A stretch of DNA of 64,000 nt from Sphingobacteriales bacterium (GTDB lineage Bacteria; Bacteroidota; Bacteroidia; Chitinophagales; UBA2359). The position numbers and the translations under genes are program-made. The stretch lies in contig JADJTG010000007.1 of assembly GCA_016711285.1 (NCBI GenBank), positions 1-64,000 of the forward strand, given 5' to 3'. Under the pieces are notes generated by a model. The model saw only the letters and a list, made by a program, of their open reading frames with translations, was not told the DNA's origin and searched no databases. Of this stretch, positions 51,970-61,138 are shown in pieces. Position 1 is the stretch's first letter. Every line of letters begins with the position of its first letter.

Positions 51970-52548
51970 ATGTTCGGCAAATTATTTGCAAAGAAAACAG
52001 AGGAGCAACAATTGATAGAAGGTTGCATTCAGGGCGATGCACGCAGCACTACAGCTTTTTACAAACGCTTTTCGGCGAAAATGTTCGGAGTGTGTATGCG
52101 ATATGCAAAAGATCGCTTCGTGGCAGAGGATATTTTTCAGGAGGCTTTTATCAAGGTGTTCAACGGCTTGCCTACTTTCAGAGGCGAAGGTTCGTTGGAA
52201 GGTTGGGTACGCCGCATCTTTGTAAATACTGCCATTGAGCATTATCGCCGCCACTCCAATTTGTATCCGATTATGGAAGTGCAGTATGCCGTACAAGAAG
52301 AATGGAACGACCATATTGTAGAGCAAATGAGTGCTGAAGAATTGCTGTCGTTGATTGATAAATTGTCTGTTGGATACCGAACTATCTTTAACTTATATGT
52401 AGTAGAAGGCTATTCGCACAAAGAAATTGCCAATATGCTCAATATCAGTGAAGGTACTTCTAAATCACAATTGGCAAGAGCCAAAAGTTTATTGCGGCAA
52501 ATGATAGAACAACAAGAGCCTAAGCAACAGCGTGAAAAATATGTCTGA
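51970..52548 (+). CDS. ECF-family RNA polymerase sigma factor
   Basis: 192 residues. Region 2: FAKKTEEQQLIEGCIQGDAR, FSAKMFGVCMRYAKDRFVAE, DIFQEAFIKVFNGLPTF, GEGSLEGWVRRIFVNTAIEH. Region 4: KLSVGYRTIFNLYVVEGYSH with KEIANMLNISEGTSKSQLAR as the recognition helix-turn-helix. The ATG at 51970 starts MFGKLFAKK; a longer start at 51880 adds an unlikely hydrophobic stretch. The downstream gene overlaps it by eight bases, the usual sigma/anti-sigma arrangement. Confidence 0.92.
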   Translation: MFGKLFAKKTEEQQLIEGCIQGDARSTTAFYKRFSAKMFGVCMRYAKDRFVAEDIFQEAFIKVFNGLPTFRGEGSLEGWVRRIFVNTAIEHYRRHSNLYPIMEVQYAVQEEWNDHIVEQMSAEELLSLIDKLSVGYRTIFNLYVVEGYSHKEIANMLNISEGTSKSQLARAKSLLRQMIEQQEPKQQREKYV

Positions 52549-53767
52549 TGAAAGATTTGAACAATTAGTACGCGAAAAATTGCGCGATTATGTCGCTGCT
52601 CCTCCGGCGGTGGAGCAGGCAATACGGCATCAATTGCAACAACAACAGCGCAACAAAAAATCTTTGCGCACCAAATTTGGTGCAGCAACTTTATTGCTTT
52701 TACTGCTGTCGGGCGGTTTATTCTATTTTTTCAATCGCTACGAAATCATCATTCAACCTCGCCACTACGATATAACTACATCGGCGACCCACGAAAACAT
52801 TACAACAGCTACCGCTCCAACAACAGTCACTACGCTATCGCCACTGCCTGCTTCAGCGGAGGTAGCCCTTGTGCCCTCTTTACCTCATCAACCGCATTGG
52901 TCATCATTCCATTCCGATAAAAAAACACCTGCTTCTTCAGGTGTTGCCCTTGAAATCCCTACGACACCCGTAACTACAACTGCTGTGACAAGTTCAGCCC
53001 CTTTGGTGGCAGTACTGACACAGCCTGTAGATGTATTGTCGCCTATTAAAAGCGATCCTATCAGTGATGAAAGCGACAAAAACCCTCAAACCGCCGAAAT
53101 AGCTTCTATATTGCCTTTACCCGCAGCAACTATTTATCCTGATTATCCCGATATTGCCATACCCGCTTCTATGCGCCCTTCGTGGAAAGGCTTGCATTGC
53201 GGCATTTTTTATACCGCCAACTGGGTGCGCCTACTAAGTACCAACAGCAGCAGCGAACACCAAAATGTGGACATACTGCCTACTTGGGGCTCAAATTATG
53301 GTTTTCAGATAGGATATGATTTTAATAATGAATGGGGGATAACCGCCGAATGGATCGCTGACTCCAAACAAGGACAACGCTACCTGCTCAATCATCAGGA
53401 AAAAAACATACGTTTGTCTTATACATTTGTATCGCTACTTGCTAAACGCAATTATGCACAGTCACATTCGTGGTTGCATCGCCCTACAGCTTGGCATTGG
53501 ATAGCGGGTATCAGTATCGGAAAATTAAAATCTGCCGAATTAAATACTAATTTAGAAATACCGATAGCTCCCGAACCACTTTTGCGCAACAGCGAATTGG
53601 GCGGTATTGCAGGTATCGGCTACAATGTACAAATAACACCCAACCATATATTTTCATTGGAAAGCCGAGTGCAATACCACAACTCTTTTGAGCGTGCCGA
53701 AACTTCACAGTCTCCTTTGTTAGCAGTTGGTCTGCAAGCCTCTTTGAAATATAAATTTGCTAAATAA
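52541..53767 (+). CDS. Anti-sigma-like membrane protein with porin-like beta-barrel C-terminus
   Basis: About 408 residues. N-terminus SDERFEQLVREKLRDYVAAP (cytoplasmic, anti-sigma-type helix), one membrane helix (GAATLLLLLLSGGLFYFF), a Thr/Pro-rich periplasmic linker, and a beta-rich region (GLHCGIFYTANWVRLLS, NYGFQIGYDFNNEWGITAEW, GIGYNVQITPNHIFSLESRV) resembling a porin-family outer-membrane barrel. Such one-helix-plus-barrel partners of ECF factors are frequent in Bacteroidota. It likely holds the sigma factor until an envelope signal arrives. The ATG at 52541 overlaps the sigma gene. Confidence 0.8.
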   Translation: MSDERFEQLVREKLRDYVAAPPAVEQAIRHQLQQQQRNKKSLRTKFGAATLLLLLLSGGLFYFFNRYEIIIQPRHYDITTSATHENITTATAPTTVTTLSPLPASAEVALVPSLPHQPHWSSFHSDKKTPASSGVALEIPTTPVTTTAVTSSAPLVAVLTQPVDVLSPIKSDPISDESDKNPQTAEIASILPLPAATIYPDYPDIAIPASMRPSWKGLHCGIFYTANWVRLLSTNSSSEHQNVDILPTWGSNYGFQIGYDFNNEWGITAEWIADSKQGQRYLLNHQEKNIRLSYTFVSLLAKRNYAQSHSWLHRPTAWHWIAGISIGKLKSAELNTNLEIPIAPEPLLRNSELGGIAGIGYNVQITPNHIFSLESRVQYHNSFERAETSQSPLLAVGLQASLKYKFAK

Positions 53768-53872
53768 TAGCAATTTTTTATATTTATATATGGCAGCGTA
53801 CTATTTTGATTAACTTTGCGGGCTTAAAATCCCTAATTATTGCGCCCAAGTATTCCAAGATAGTATTCCAAC

Positions 53873-56248
53873 ATGATGAATCATTTATACGCTCTACGTA
53901 TTATCGCAATTTTACTTAGTTTTTTTACAGGTTTAGCTCCATTGGCTGAGGCTCAGGATTGTGGTTTGCAGTTTTCGCATCAAAAACTCTATGAAAAGGA
54001 TGCCGTTTATCAAAAACGCAACGATGCGCTTAATCTGCAATTAGCCGCCGCCACACCGCTCAAAGACGAAACAATTTATACCATTCCGGTAGTGGTGCAC
54101 ATTATCCACCAACCCGGTGCCAATATGGGTACGGGCGGCAATATCAGCGACCAACAAGTATTTGATGCCATCAGCGCACTCAATGACGGTTTTTCCAATC
54201 AGGGCAATTATTACGACAATGTCGGTATCAATATTCGTTTTGAGTTTTGTTTGGCGAGCGTAGCTCCGAACGGGCAAAGCACCAATGGCATTACCCGAAC
54301 CGCTTCGTGGCAGGATTATGAAGTAGATTCGGCAACTGAAGAGCCTTCTTTTAAAGCAGCCACTTCGTGGGATACCAAAAAATATATGAATATTTGGGTA
54401 GTAAACGGCATCAGTAATTCGGCGCAGGGAGTTACAAATGTGGTAGGATATACTTATTTGGCATCGGCACACGGCTATTATTTTGATGGTGTCACCATAG
54501 AAGCTGATTATTTCGGAACTACCCTCAACAATAATAAAGCACTTATTCACGAAGTAGGGCATTATCTGAATTTGGAACATACCTTTAACGGCGGCTGCAA
54601 CAACAGCAATTGTATGTTGCAGGGCGATTATGTATGCGACACACCGCCCGATAATAGTTCGAGTTATTTTTCCTGCGACAGTCCCCCCAACACTTGCAGC
54701 ACTGACGATGACGACAATACGGCGCAAAATCCGTTTCGTCCTGTGTGGAACGGCGGCTTGGGCGATGTAGCGGATATGTTGGAAAATTACATGGACTACG
54801 GTTACAAAAATTGTCAAACGCGCTTCACTGAGGGGCAGAAAACGCGCATGCGCCAAAGTTTTTTATCGTATCGCAGCAGTTTATTACAGAGTAATGTCTG
54901 TGCAGACATCACGCCACCTGTTCAGGTGGTAGATGCCGGTATTGAAAAAATCATTTTAATACCCGATAATTGTAACGAGAATTTTTCGGCAACGGCAGTT
55001 GTAAAAAATTACGGACAAGAAACCATTACTTCAATGCAAATGGTGTATTTGTTTAATAATCAGCCTTTGCAGAGTTTTGTTTGGAACGGCTATTTAGCCG
55101 CCGGAAACAGTACAAATGTTTTTATCAATAATTTCTCAAGCAATAATGCGGGGTCTTACTCGCTCACGGTATTAGCCACCAATGCCAACGACAACGGCAA
55201 CGACAGCAATACCAACAACGACCAAGCTAACAGTAATTTTTATAATACAGCTTATCAGAGCGTTCCTTTTACGGAAAATTTTAACAGCGGCGGCATCGGT
55301 AATTTGGTGTGGAATGTCAAAAACCCCGACAATGGCAATACTTGGGCTACTAAAGTTGTACCCGATTGTAACAGCAGTAATCAAACGGCGGCTTTTATCA
55401 AATTTTACAACAACAATAACTATGGTGCGGAAGATTATATGGAAGTAAAATTAGATTTAAGTACCTATAACACCGCTTCTCTTCAATTTGATGTGGCTTA
55501 TGCCATGCTCAACAGCTACAGCAATGATGCCCTGCAAGTAGCTGTAGCTGAAAATTGCAATGGCATTTTTAATGAAATTTATTATAGAAATGCGTGGAAT
55601 TTGAGCACAAGTAGTTCTTTTATGACCGCCGAGTGGCAACCTTCGGCTTGCTCGCAATGGCGCAAAGAAACCGTGAATTTAGATGCTTATGCCGGAAAAA
55701 AAATCTTGTTGCGTTTTAAGGCTATCAACGGAGACGGCAATAATCTGTATTTAGACAATATAAAGGTAAATGCTGCCATACAAGTTCCCTGTAATGTTCC
55801 CAACGGTTTGCAGGTGAGCAACGTCACCGAAAACGGGGCTTTTTTGTCGTGGCAACCCAACTTACAAGCCACTCAATATTCTTTGGCGTATCGTATTGCT
55901 ACTGCTTATGATTGGAGTTATGTAACTATATATGGCAATACTTATACTGCTCAAAATTTGCAGGCAGCTACCTATTACGAATGTAAAGTAGCAGCCGTAT
56001 GCGCTGCCGGCAGCCAAAGCGAATACAGTGCAGTTCAAGGATTTACGACAGCTACTCCCTTATATAGAGCCGCCCATACCCACCGACACCACCACTGTCA
56101 CCGACCCCGAAGAGCCGCAGGATACAACTATTATCATTACACCACCCGACTTGTCGTGTGCAGCCCCTTCTTTTGTATCGGTATATGGCATCGGGCAAGA
56201 TGTGGCACAGTTGAACTGGGAAAAAGGCAACAATGCCATCGGATATAA
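53873..56248 (+). CDS. Secreted M43-family metalloprotease, N-terminal segment (frameshifted)
   Basis: Start of a protein of about 1,460 residues. Signal peptide (IIAILLSFFTGLAPLAEAQ), then a pappalysin-like (M43) protease: YTIPVVVHIIHQPG, catalytic LIHEVGHYLNLEHTF (HExxHxxxxxH), and Met-turn ENYMDYGYKNC. Next are a CARDB-like domain (VVKNYGQETITSMQMVYLFN), a jelly-roll domain (FNSGGIGNLVWNVKNPDNGN) and a fibronectin type III domain (GAFLSWQPNLQATQYSLAYR). The frame is lost at 56060-56061, where one T is extra; corrected, it reads TTATPYIEPPIPTDTTTVTD. Secreted protein digestion is the probable role. Confidence 0.88.
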   Translation: MMNHLYALRIIAILLSFFTGLAPLAEAQDCGLQFSHQKLYEKDAVYQKRNDALNLQLAAATPLKDETIYTIPVVVHIIHQPGANMGTGGNISDQQVFDAISALNDGFSNQGNYYDNVGINIRFEFCLASVAPNGQSTNGITRTASWQDYEVDSATEEPSFKAATSWDTKKYMNIWVVNGISNSAQGVTNVVGYTYLASAHGYYFDGVTIEADYFGTTLNNNKALIHEVGHYLNLEHTFNGGCNNSNCMLQGDYVCDTPPDNSSSYFSCDSPPNTCSTDDDDNTAQNPFRPVWNGGLGDVADMLENYMDYGYKNCQTRFTEGQKTRMRQSFLSYRSSLLQSNVCADITPPVQVVDAGIEKIILIPDNCNENFSATAVVKNYGQETITSMQMVYLFNNQPLQSFVWNGYLAAGNSTNVFINNFSSNNAGSYSLTVLATNANDNGNDSNTNNDQANSNFYNTAYQSVPFTENFNSGGIGNLVWNVKNPDNGNTWATKVVPDCNSSNQTAAFIKFYNNNNYGAEDYMEVKLDLSTYNTASLQFDVAYAMLNSYSNDALQVAVAENCNGIFNEIYYRNAWNLSTSSSFMTAEWQPSACSQWRKETVNLDAYAGKKILLRFKAINGDGNNLYLDNIKVNAAIQVPCNVPNGLQVSNVTENGAFLSWQPNLQATQYSLAYRIATAYDWSYVTIYGNTYTAQNLQAATYYECKVAAVCAAGSQSEYSAVQGFTTATPLYRAAHTHRHHHCHRPRRAAGYNYYHYTTRLVVCSPFFCIGIWHRARCGTVELGKRQQCHRI

Positions 56249-58256
56249 CATTCGTGTGCGCCGCGAAAAAGCCGAACAGTGGGACAATTATTATACGGGT
56301 GATTTGTGGACTCCTTTAAAAAACTTAGAAAAACTATCCGATTATCAAATAGAAATATACAGTATTTGTACACAGCAAGTGAGCCAAGCACCTGCAACGC
56401 TGAGTTTTTCTACTTATGACGAACCCTGTGCTGCCGTAAAAAGCTTGCATCTTGGAAATATCAATTCCGAATCGGCGGTGGTTAGCTGGCAACTGAGCAA
56501 TACGCCTACTTTGATTAATGTATATTTCAGGAATAAAAGCGAAGTAAACTGGAATCAGTATGCGGTCAATAATACAAACGAAGCCACTTTATGGAGTCTG
56601 CAACCCGACAGCGAATATGAGGCTTATTTATTATTGCAATGCGGCACAGCTTATAGTATTCCTTCCGATACTTTGAATTTTAAAACACAGAAAATTATTT
56701 CGTGCGATGCACCTTTTAACCTCAGTACCGAAAGTGTTGCAGCAAATTCTGTAAAATTGCAATGGGACAACACTGGAGGTGCTATCCAATACGAAGTATC
56801 TTATAAGTCAGAAGATGGAAAAAAATGGAAAAGTATCAACACGTATGATAAAAGCTGTTGGATTGGCGATTTAGCTGCCGACAGCAAATATATCTGGCAA
56901 GTAAAATCATTTTGTACCGACGGCGGCGAAAGCCCTGTTTCGGAAACGGCGGTGTTCAGTACAAAAATAGCTGCCGTCAATTTGAATAATATCGCACTTG
57001 ACGAAACCCCCTGCTCGGCGATTACTGCTTTCAAACCTGTTTTTATCAATACCAACGATGCCTATTTTGTGTGGAGCGAAATAGCGGAAGAAAACGCTGT
57101 GTTTACAGTGCGTTGCCGCACGATTTTGGATACGGTATGGGTTGAGAAAAGTGAAGATGACGCTGCTGCATATTTAAGTGATTTGACACCACTTACCACT
57201 TATCAGATTCAGATACAAAAAACTTGCGGCAGTAAAATACTTGTTTCCGAAACATTAGTTTTCACTACTTTGCCCTCTTGCGCCACGCCGCAGCAACTCA
57301 GAGCCACCCGCCACGATGTGTTTTCTACTTTGCTCACCTGGCAAGCCACTGATTATGCTTTGGCGTATGTGGTGGAATATGGCGAACAAGACGGCAGTGT
57401 TATTTACAGCGACACTACTTCTGCTGCCCACTTATACATAGACCACCTGAATTTTTGCAGCGATTATTGGGCGCGTGTAAAAACCCTATGCAGCAACAAC
57501 AACAATAATTACAGCGAAACCATTTATTTCAGCACTTCCCATTGCAACGGCGAAACCGCCTGCAATGGCTTTGGTTTTAATTCACAACATTTGTTTATAG
57601 ACAGCCTCGCCATTGCCGGCACTTTGTGGCAACACAAAAGCGGCAACAACGATGGATATTTGCCTCTGCGCGACACCCTCGCCGCTCTGGAATTGGGAGC
57701 AGGGTATCAATTGGATATTATTTGCGGCGGTGGCAGCAACCGCTACTTCACCATTTGGATAGACTACAATCACAACCAACAATACGAAAGCTGGGAGCAA
57801 ACGGCAACCTCCGGCGAAGCCAATATGACGGCTCTGGCATTTGCCTTGCCTGATTACATCACTCCTAATTATTACGCACTGCGTATCATTGCTGCCGATG
57901 CCCCTATCGCCGCCGATGCCGCCTGCGACTATGTATTTACGGGCGAAGCAGAAGATTATTGGTTAGAAATATTGCCGAAAAGTGGCGGTAAAAAAGGCAA
58001 CACCGCCGCCGCCGCTTGGGAATGTTCCGTATTTCCGTTGCCCGCCCGCGATGTGGTATATTATCATCTGCACGCCTATTCGGGGGCTGTCTATTCGCTG
58101 GAATTATACGACATCAGCGGCAAACTCCTCCTTTTACAAACACAAAACGATGTGGCACAGGGTCAAATCAGCACTGCCCATTTGAGCAGCGGGGTTTATC
58201 TGTTGCGCATCGTTTCCGAGCAGCAGGTTCTACAAGCAAAAGTGGTGGTGGAATAA
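56028..58256 (+). CDS. Secreted M43-family metalloprotease, FN3, GEVED and T9SS sorting segment
   Basis: Continuation from about 56063. It has about five fibronectin type III domains (PSFVSVYGIGQDVAQLNWEK, SAVVSWQLSNTPTLINVYFR, NSVKLQWDNTGGAIQYEVSY, STLLTWQATDYALAYVVEYG), then a GEVED domain (FTIWIDYNHNQQYESWEQTA, GEAEDYWLEI) and a type A T9SS C-terminal signal (FPLPARDVVYYHLHAYSG, YSLELYDISGKLLLLQTQ, LSSGVYLLRIVSE). These modules hold the enzyme at substrate or surface. A hairpin terminator starts 31 bases after the stop. Confidence 0.88.
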   Translation: MQFKDLRQLLPYIEPPIPTDTTTVTDPEEPQDTTIIITPPDLSCAAPSFVSVYGIGQDVAQLNWEKGNNAIGYNIRVRREKAEQWDNYYTGDLWTPLKNLEKLSDYQIEIYSICTQQVSQAPATLSFSTYDEPCAAVKSLHLGNINSESAVVSWQLSNTPTLINVYFRNKSEVNWNQYAVNNTNEATLWSLQPDSEYEAYLLLQCGTAYSIPSDTLNFKTQKIISCDAPFNLSTESVAANSVKLQWDNTGGAIQYEVSYKSEDGKKWKSINTYDKSCWIGDLAADSKYIWQVKSFCTDGGESPVSETAVFSTKIAAVNLNNIALDETPCSAITAFKPVFINTNDAYFVWSEIAEENAVFTVRCRTILDTVWVEKSEDDAAAYLSDLTPLTTYQIQIQKTCGSKILVSETLVFTTLPSCATPQQLRATRHDVFSTLLTWQATDYALAYVVEYGEQDGSVIYSDTTSAAHLYIDHLNFCSDYWARVKTLCSNNNNNYSETIYFSTSHCNGETACNGFGFNSQHLFIDSLAIAGTLWQHKSGNNDGYLPLRDTLAALELGAGYQLDIICGGGSNRYFTIWIDYNHNQQYESWEQTATSGEANMTALAFALPDYITPNYYALRIIAADAPIAADAACDYVFTGEAEDYWLEILPKSGGKKGNTAAAAWECSVFPLPARDVVYYHLHAYSGAVYSLELYDISGKLLLLQTQNDVAQGQISTAHLSSGVYLLRIVSEQQVLQAKVVVE

Positions 58257-58286
58257 TATTATTTCCATTTTTACAAGATATTTAAC

Positions 58287-58324
58287 AAAAAGTGCAACAA
58301 AGCAATTGCTTTGTTGCACTTTTT
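58287..58324 (+). terminator. Terminator of the metalloprotease gene
   Basis: A 17-bp stem (AAAAGTGCAACAAAGC with GCTTTGTTGCACTTTT) closes a short AATT loop. It is a nearly perfect palindrome with T-rich right side. Confidence 0.85.
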
Positions 58325-58387
58325 GTCTTTTATTGCAGTATATTTGATATATTTGACGATTGTTCTGTTTTATTTTGCATTTCTTTT

Positions 58388-59011
58388 ATGAAAACAATAC
58401 ATCTAAAAACATTATCAACATTAGTCGCACTATTTTTTTGCCTGTTGATAAATTGTCCCGTAAAAGCACAATTTGAGGCAAGAGCCGTCATAATAGAATT
58501 TTCAGGTAAATATTATTATAGTAGATTTAATGGGTACAGAAATCAATTCCAACCAATCCAAGAATCTTCTTTGTCTATTAAAAGTGGATTGGGTTATAAT
58601 ATATTAAAAAATCTGCAACTTGGAATAGGAGCTATATACCAAAGAGACACCTATATCCAACAGATATTTGCAGCTTTAAATACCTCCACAATAAAAAACA
58701 CACACCCTTACCTGTTTTTGAGAGCGATGACACCTCCAATATTATCGCGTGTACAGGGTGCTGTTAAAGTGCAATATACTCAATGGAATATCCCTCTTTA
58801 TAATATTTATAATAGCAAAAATTTATTACAAAAGGCTTCCAAAATAAATATATCGCCCGAATTGCATGTGTTTTTATTAAAATATTTAGACGCATATATT
58901 AATTTTCACGGATTTGAAGCCTTATTGTATAATGCCAACAATGAATACTACGACTTTAATTTAGAAGCCAAACAATGGAGTGGCGGAATGATGTTGCAAC
59001 TATCTTTTTAA
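58388..59011 (+). CDS. Putative outer-membrane beta-barrel protein
   Basis: 207 residues from the ATG at 58388. Signal peptide (LSTLVALFFCLLINCPVKAQ, cleavage after AQ). The mature part has alternating strands (VIIEFSGKYYYSRFNG, LSIKSGLGYNILKNLQLGIG, VKVQYTQWNIPLYN, SGGMMLQLSF) ending in an aromatic residue, as in outer-membrane barrels. No family recognised. The next gene shares the ALGVYNG/ISxHF-type layout and is likely a paralogue. Confidence 0.7.
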   Translation: MKTIHLKTLSTLVALFFCLLINCPVKAQFEARAVIIEFSGKYYYSRFNGYRNQFQPIQESSLSIKSGLGYNILKNLQLGIGAIYQRDTYIQQIFAALNTSTIKNTHPYLFLRAMTPPILSRVQGAVKVQYTQWNIPLYNIYNSKNLLQKASKINISPELHVFLLKYLDAYINFHGFEALLYNANNEYYDFNLEAKQWSGGMMLQLSF

Positions 59012-59033
59012 CTCAAAAAAAACAAAATGACTT

Positions 59034-59849
59034 ATGCTGAAAACAATATGTATTTGTATGGGTATGATGCTATATGTATCAAATACATTAAAGGCTCAAT
59101 TACAAAAAAATGCTGTTTTGTTGGAATTAACAGGAATGGCTGCTTTGGGGGTTTATAATGGTAATAATTATACTACAAATGAAGAAACCAATTATAAAGA
59201 ACTTTACAGAAAAATTCAGTTACAGGCGAATGTAGGATATGCCATTAATCGGCATTTTTATGCAGGTGTACAATTTCATTATCAATATGATCTTGAACAA
59301 GCTACAGCCACCCAAAAAGCCTATTACCACCGCGACACCATATTGTATTATAGTCCATATGAAGAAGATACGATAATTAGAATCACTACTCCACGCAATG
59401 CCAATGTAAAACACATTAAATCTAGTGTAAGCAGACCTGCTCTATATGTATATGGCGGTATTTCGAGAAAAGTCACTTCCAAAATATCCTTACATTTTCG
59501 TTTGGCAGCAGGTATTATGCAAGAGTATGTAAATTTAAAAAAAGTGGATTATTCACATAATAATTCTCACTTTTATACAATGGGCGATCCTATTATCATT
59601 GATCAACCTGTTATTTCATTTGACTATTCCAAAGAAGAACGTTTTTTATATTATTCTTATACCATTCTCTCTTTATCGCCTCAGCTTTTATGGCAAATAT
59701 CTCACAGATGGGGATTGGAATGTAATTTTGGAGTTATTCGGTTTTCCAATTCTCCCCAAATTACTCAATTCCGGACGGATATAGAACCGAAATATTGGAA
59801 TATAGGAGTTTTCTTTCTTTTTAACAATGGTATGCAACCAAAAAAATAA
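59034..59849 (+). CDS. Putative outer-membrane beta-barrel protein, second copy type
   Basis: 271 residues. Signal-like N-terminus (TICICMGMMLYVSNTLKAQL), then strands KNAVLLELTGMAALGVYNGN, KIQLQANVGYAINRHFYAGV, LYVYGGISRKVTSKISLHFR and LLWQISHRWGLECNFGVIRF. The opening LLELTG/IIEFSG and NVGYAINRHFYAG/GLGYNILKNLQLG pairs match the preceding gene in position, pointing to a tandem pair. It is 22 bases downstream. Function unknown. Confidence 0.7.
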   Translation: MLKTICICMGMMLYVSNTLKAQLQKNAVLLELTGMAALGVYNGNNYTTNEETNYKELYRKIQLQANVGYAINRHFYAGVQFHYQYDLEQATATQKAYYHRDTILYYSPYEEDTIIRITTPRNANVKHIKSSVSRPALYVYGGISRKVTSKISLHFRLAAGIMQEYVNLKKVDYSHNNSHFYTMGDPIIIDQPVISFDYSKEERFLYYSYTILSLSPQLLWQISHRWGLECNFGVIRFSNSPQITQFRTDIEPKYWNIGVFFLFNNGMQPKK

Positions 59850-59989
59850 TTATAATTTAAAATAATATGTTTTTTAAAAGATATATCCTGCGTTTCGTAT
59901 TTGTATGCCATTCTTATTCTCAAAATTTTGGATTTTTTCACCCAAAAAATAATCTTTTTTCATTTAACTTTGGGGCGTTTTAGCTGTTA

Positions 59990-61138
59990 TTGTACTTTTC
60001 AGAGTTATCTCCATTTTTTATTTTGTATTCTACTGTTCGTTCTTGGCTGCATCAACTTTTGGATATATCGCTGTTTCGGCGGGTATTGTCGTTATTGTCG
60101 CCGTATCGTAAGGTATTTTATGTAGCCTTGCTGTTGGCGGTGTGTGGGGCGGTGTTGTCGCCTTTGCGCCCTTATCTCATTCAATACACCATTGATACGC
60201 ACGTTTTGCACTACGATACAGTGGGTTTGCGCCGTATGATTGGTATTATTTTGGTATTGCTACTGATAGAAGGCGGCGTAAAATATATTTTTGCATATAT
60301 TACTTCGTGGTTGGGGCAAAGTGTGGTAAAAGATTTGCGCACCCGCGTTTTTGAATACATCACCGCCCTGCGCTTGCGATATTTTGATACCACGCCCATT
60401 GGCACTTCCACCACGCGCACCATCAACGATGTAGAAGCCATCAACGATATTTTTGCCGCCGGTGTAGTGGATATTTTCGCCGACCTCCTTTCTATTGCCG
60501 TTGTGCTGGGTTTTATGTTTTACAGCGATTGGCGGCTCACTTTGGTATGTCTGCTCACTTTCCCCGTTTTTATTTATTGTACTTATCTGTTCAAAGAGGG
60601 TGTTAATAAAACCTTTCATATCATTCGCACACAAGTAGCCAAAATGAACGCTTTTTTGCAAGAGCATATCAGCGGTATGAGCATTGTGCAGCTTTTTGCC
60701 GCCGAACAAAAAGAAATGCAGCGTTTTAAAGCCATCAATGACGAACAAACACGCGCCAACATTGATTCTATCTGGTATTATTCTTTGTTTTTTCCGGCAG
60801 TAGAAATTATTCAGGCGAGTGCTTTGGGGCTGATGCTTTGGTATGGCTCTTATCGGGTGATGGGCAATGCGGCTTCTATCGGTACGCTCATCGCTTTTAT
60901 GATGTATTTGAATATGTTGTTTCGCCCTTTGCGCGTCATTGCCGACACTTTCAACACCTTGCAAATGGGACTGATAGCGGCAGAGCGTGTGTTTGCGTTA
61001 TTGGACAAAGCCGAATGGCGACAACGCAATGAGGGCACTTTGCAGGCAAGCACTTTACAGGGAAAGGTGGAGTTTAAAAATGTATTTTTTCGTACAACGA
61101 CAAAGACTGGGTATTGCGCAATGTGTCTTTTCAGGTAG
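59990..61138 (+). CDS. ABC exporter (permease-ATPase), membrane domain segment (frameshifted)
   Basis: Six-helix type I exporter membrane domain: LFRRVLSLLSPYRKVFYVAL, LLIEGGVKYIFAYITSWLGQ, VVKDLRTRVFEYITALRLRY, and intracellular loops with FDTTPIGTSTTRTINDVEAI, plus the start of the ATPase (GKVEFKNVFF). Single-base losses at about 61091 and 61143 shift the frame; corrected it would read FF-YNDKDWVLRNVSFQ. The family includes lipid and drug exporters such as MsbA. The start is uncertain: no ATG is present and TTG 59990 precedes a weak N-terminus. Confidence 0.85.
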   Translation: MYFSELSPFFILYSTVRSWLHQLLDISLFRRVLSLLSPYRKVFYVALLLAVCGAVLSPLRPYLIQYTIDTHVLHYDTVGLRRMIGIILVLLLIEGGVKYIFAYITSWLGQSVVKDLRTRVFEYITALRLRYFDTTPIGTSTTRTINDVEAINDIFAAGVVDIFADLLSIAVVLGFMFYSDWRLTLVCLLTFPVFIYCTYLFKEGVNKTFHIIRTQVAKMNAFLQEHISGMSIVQLFAAEQKEMQRFKAINDEQTRANIDSIWYYSLFFPAVEIIQASALGLMLWYGSYRVMGNAASIGTLIAFMMYLNMLFRPLRVIADTFNTLQMGLIAAERVFALLDKAEWRQRNEGTLQASTLQGKVEFKNVFFRTTTKTGYCAMCLFR

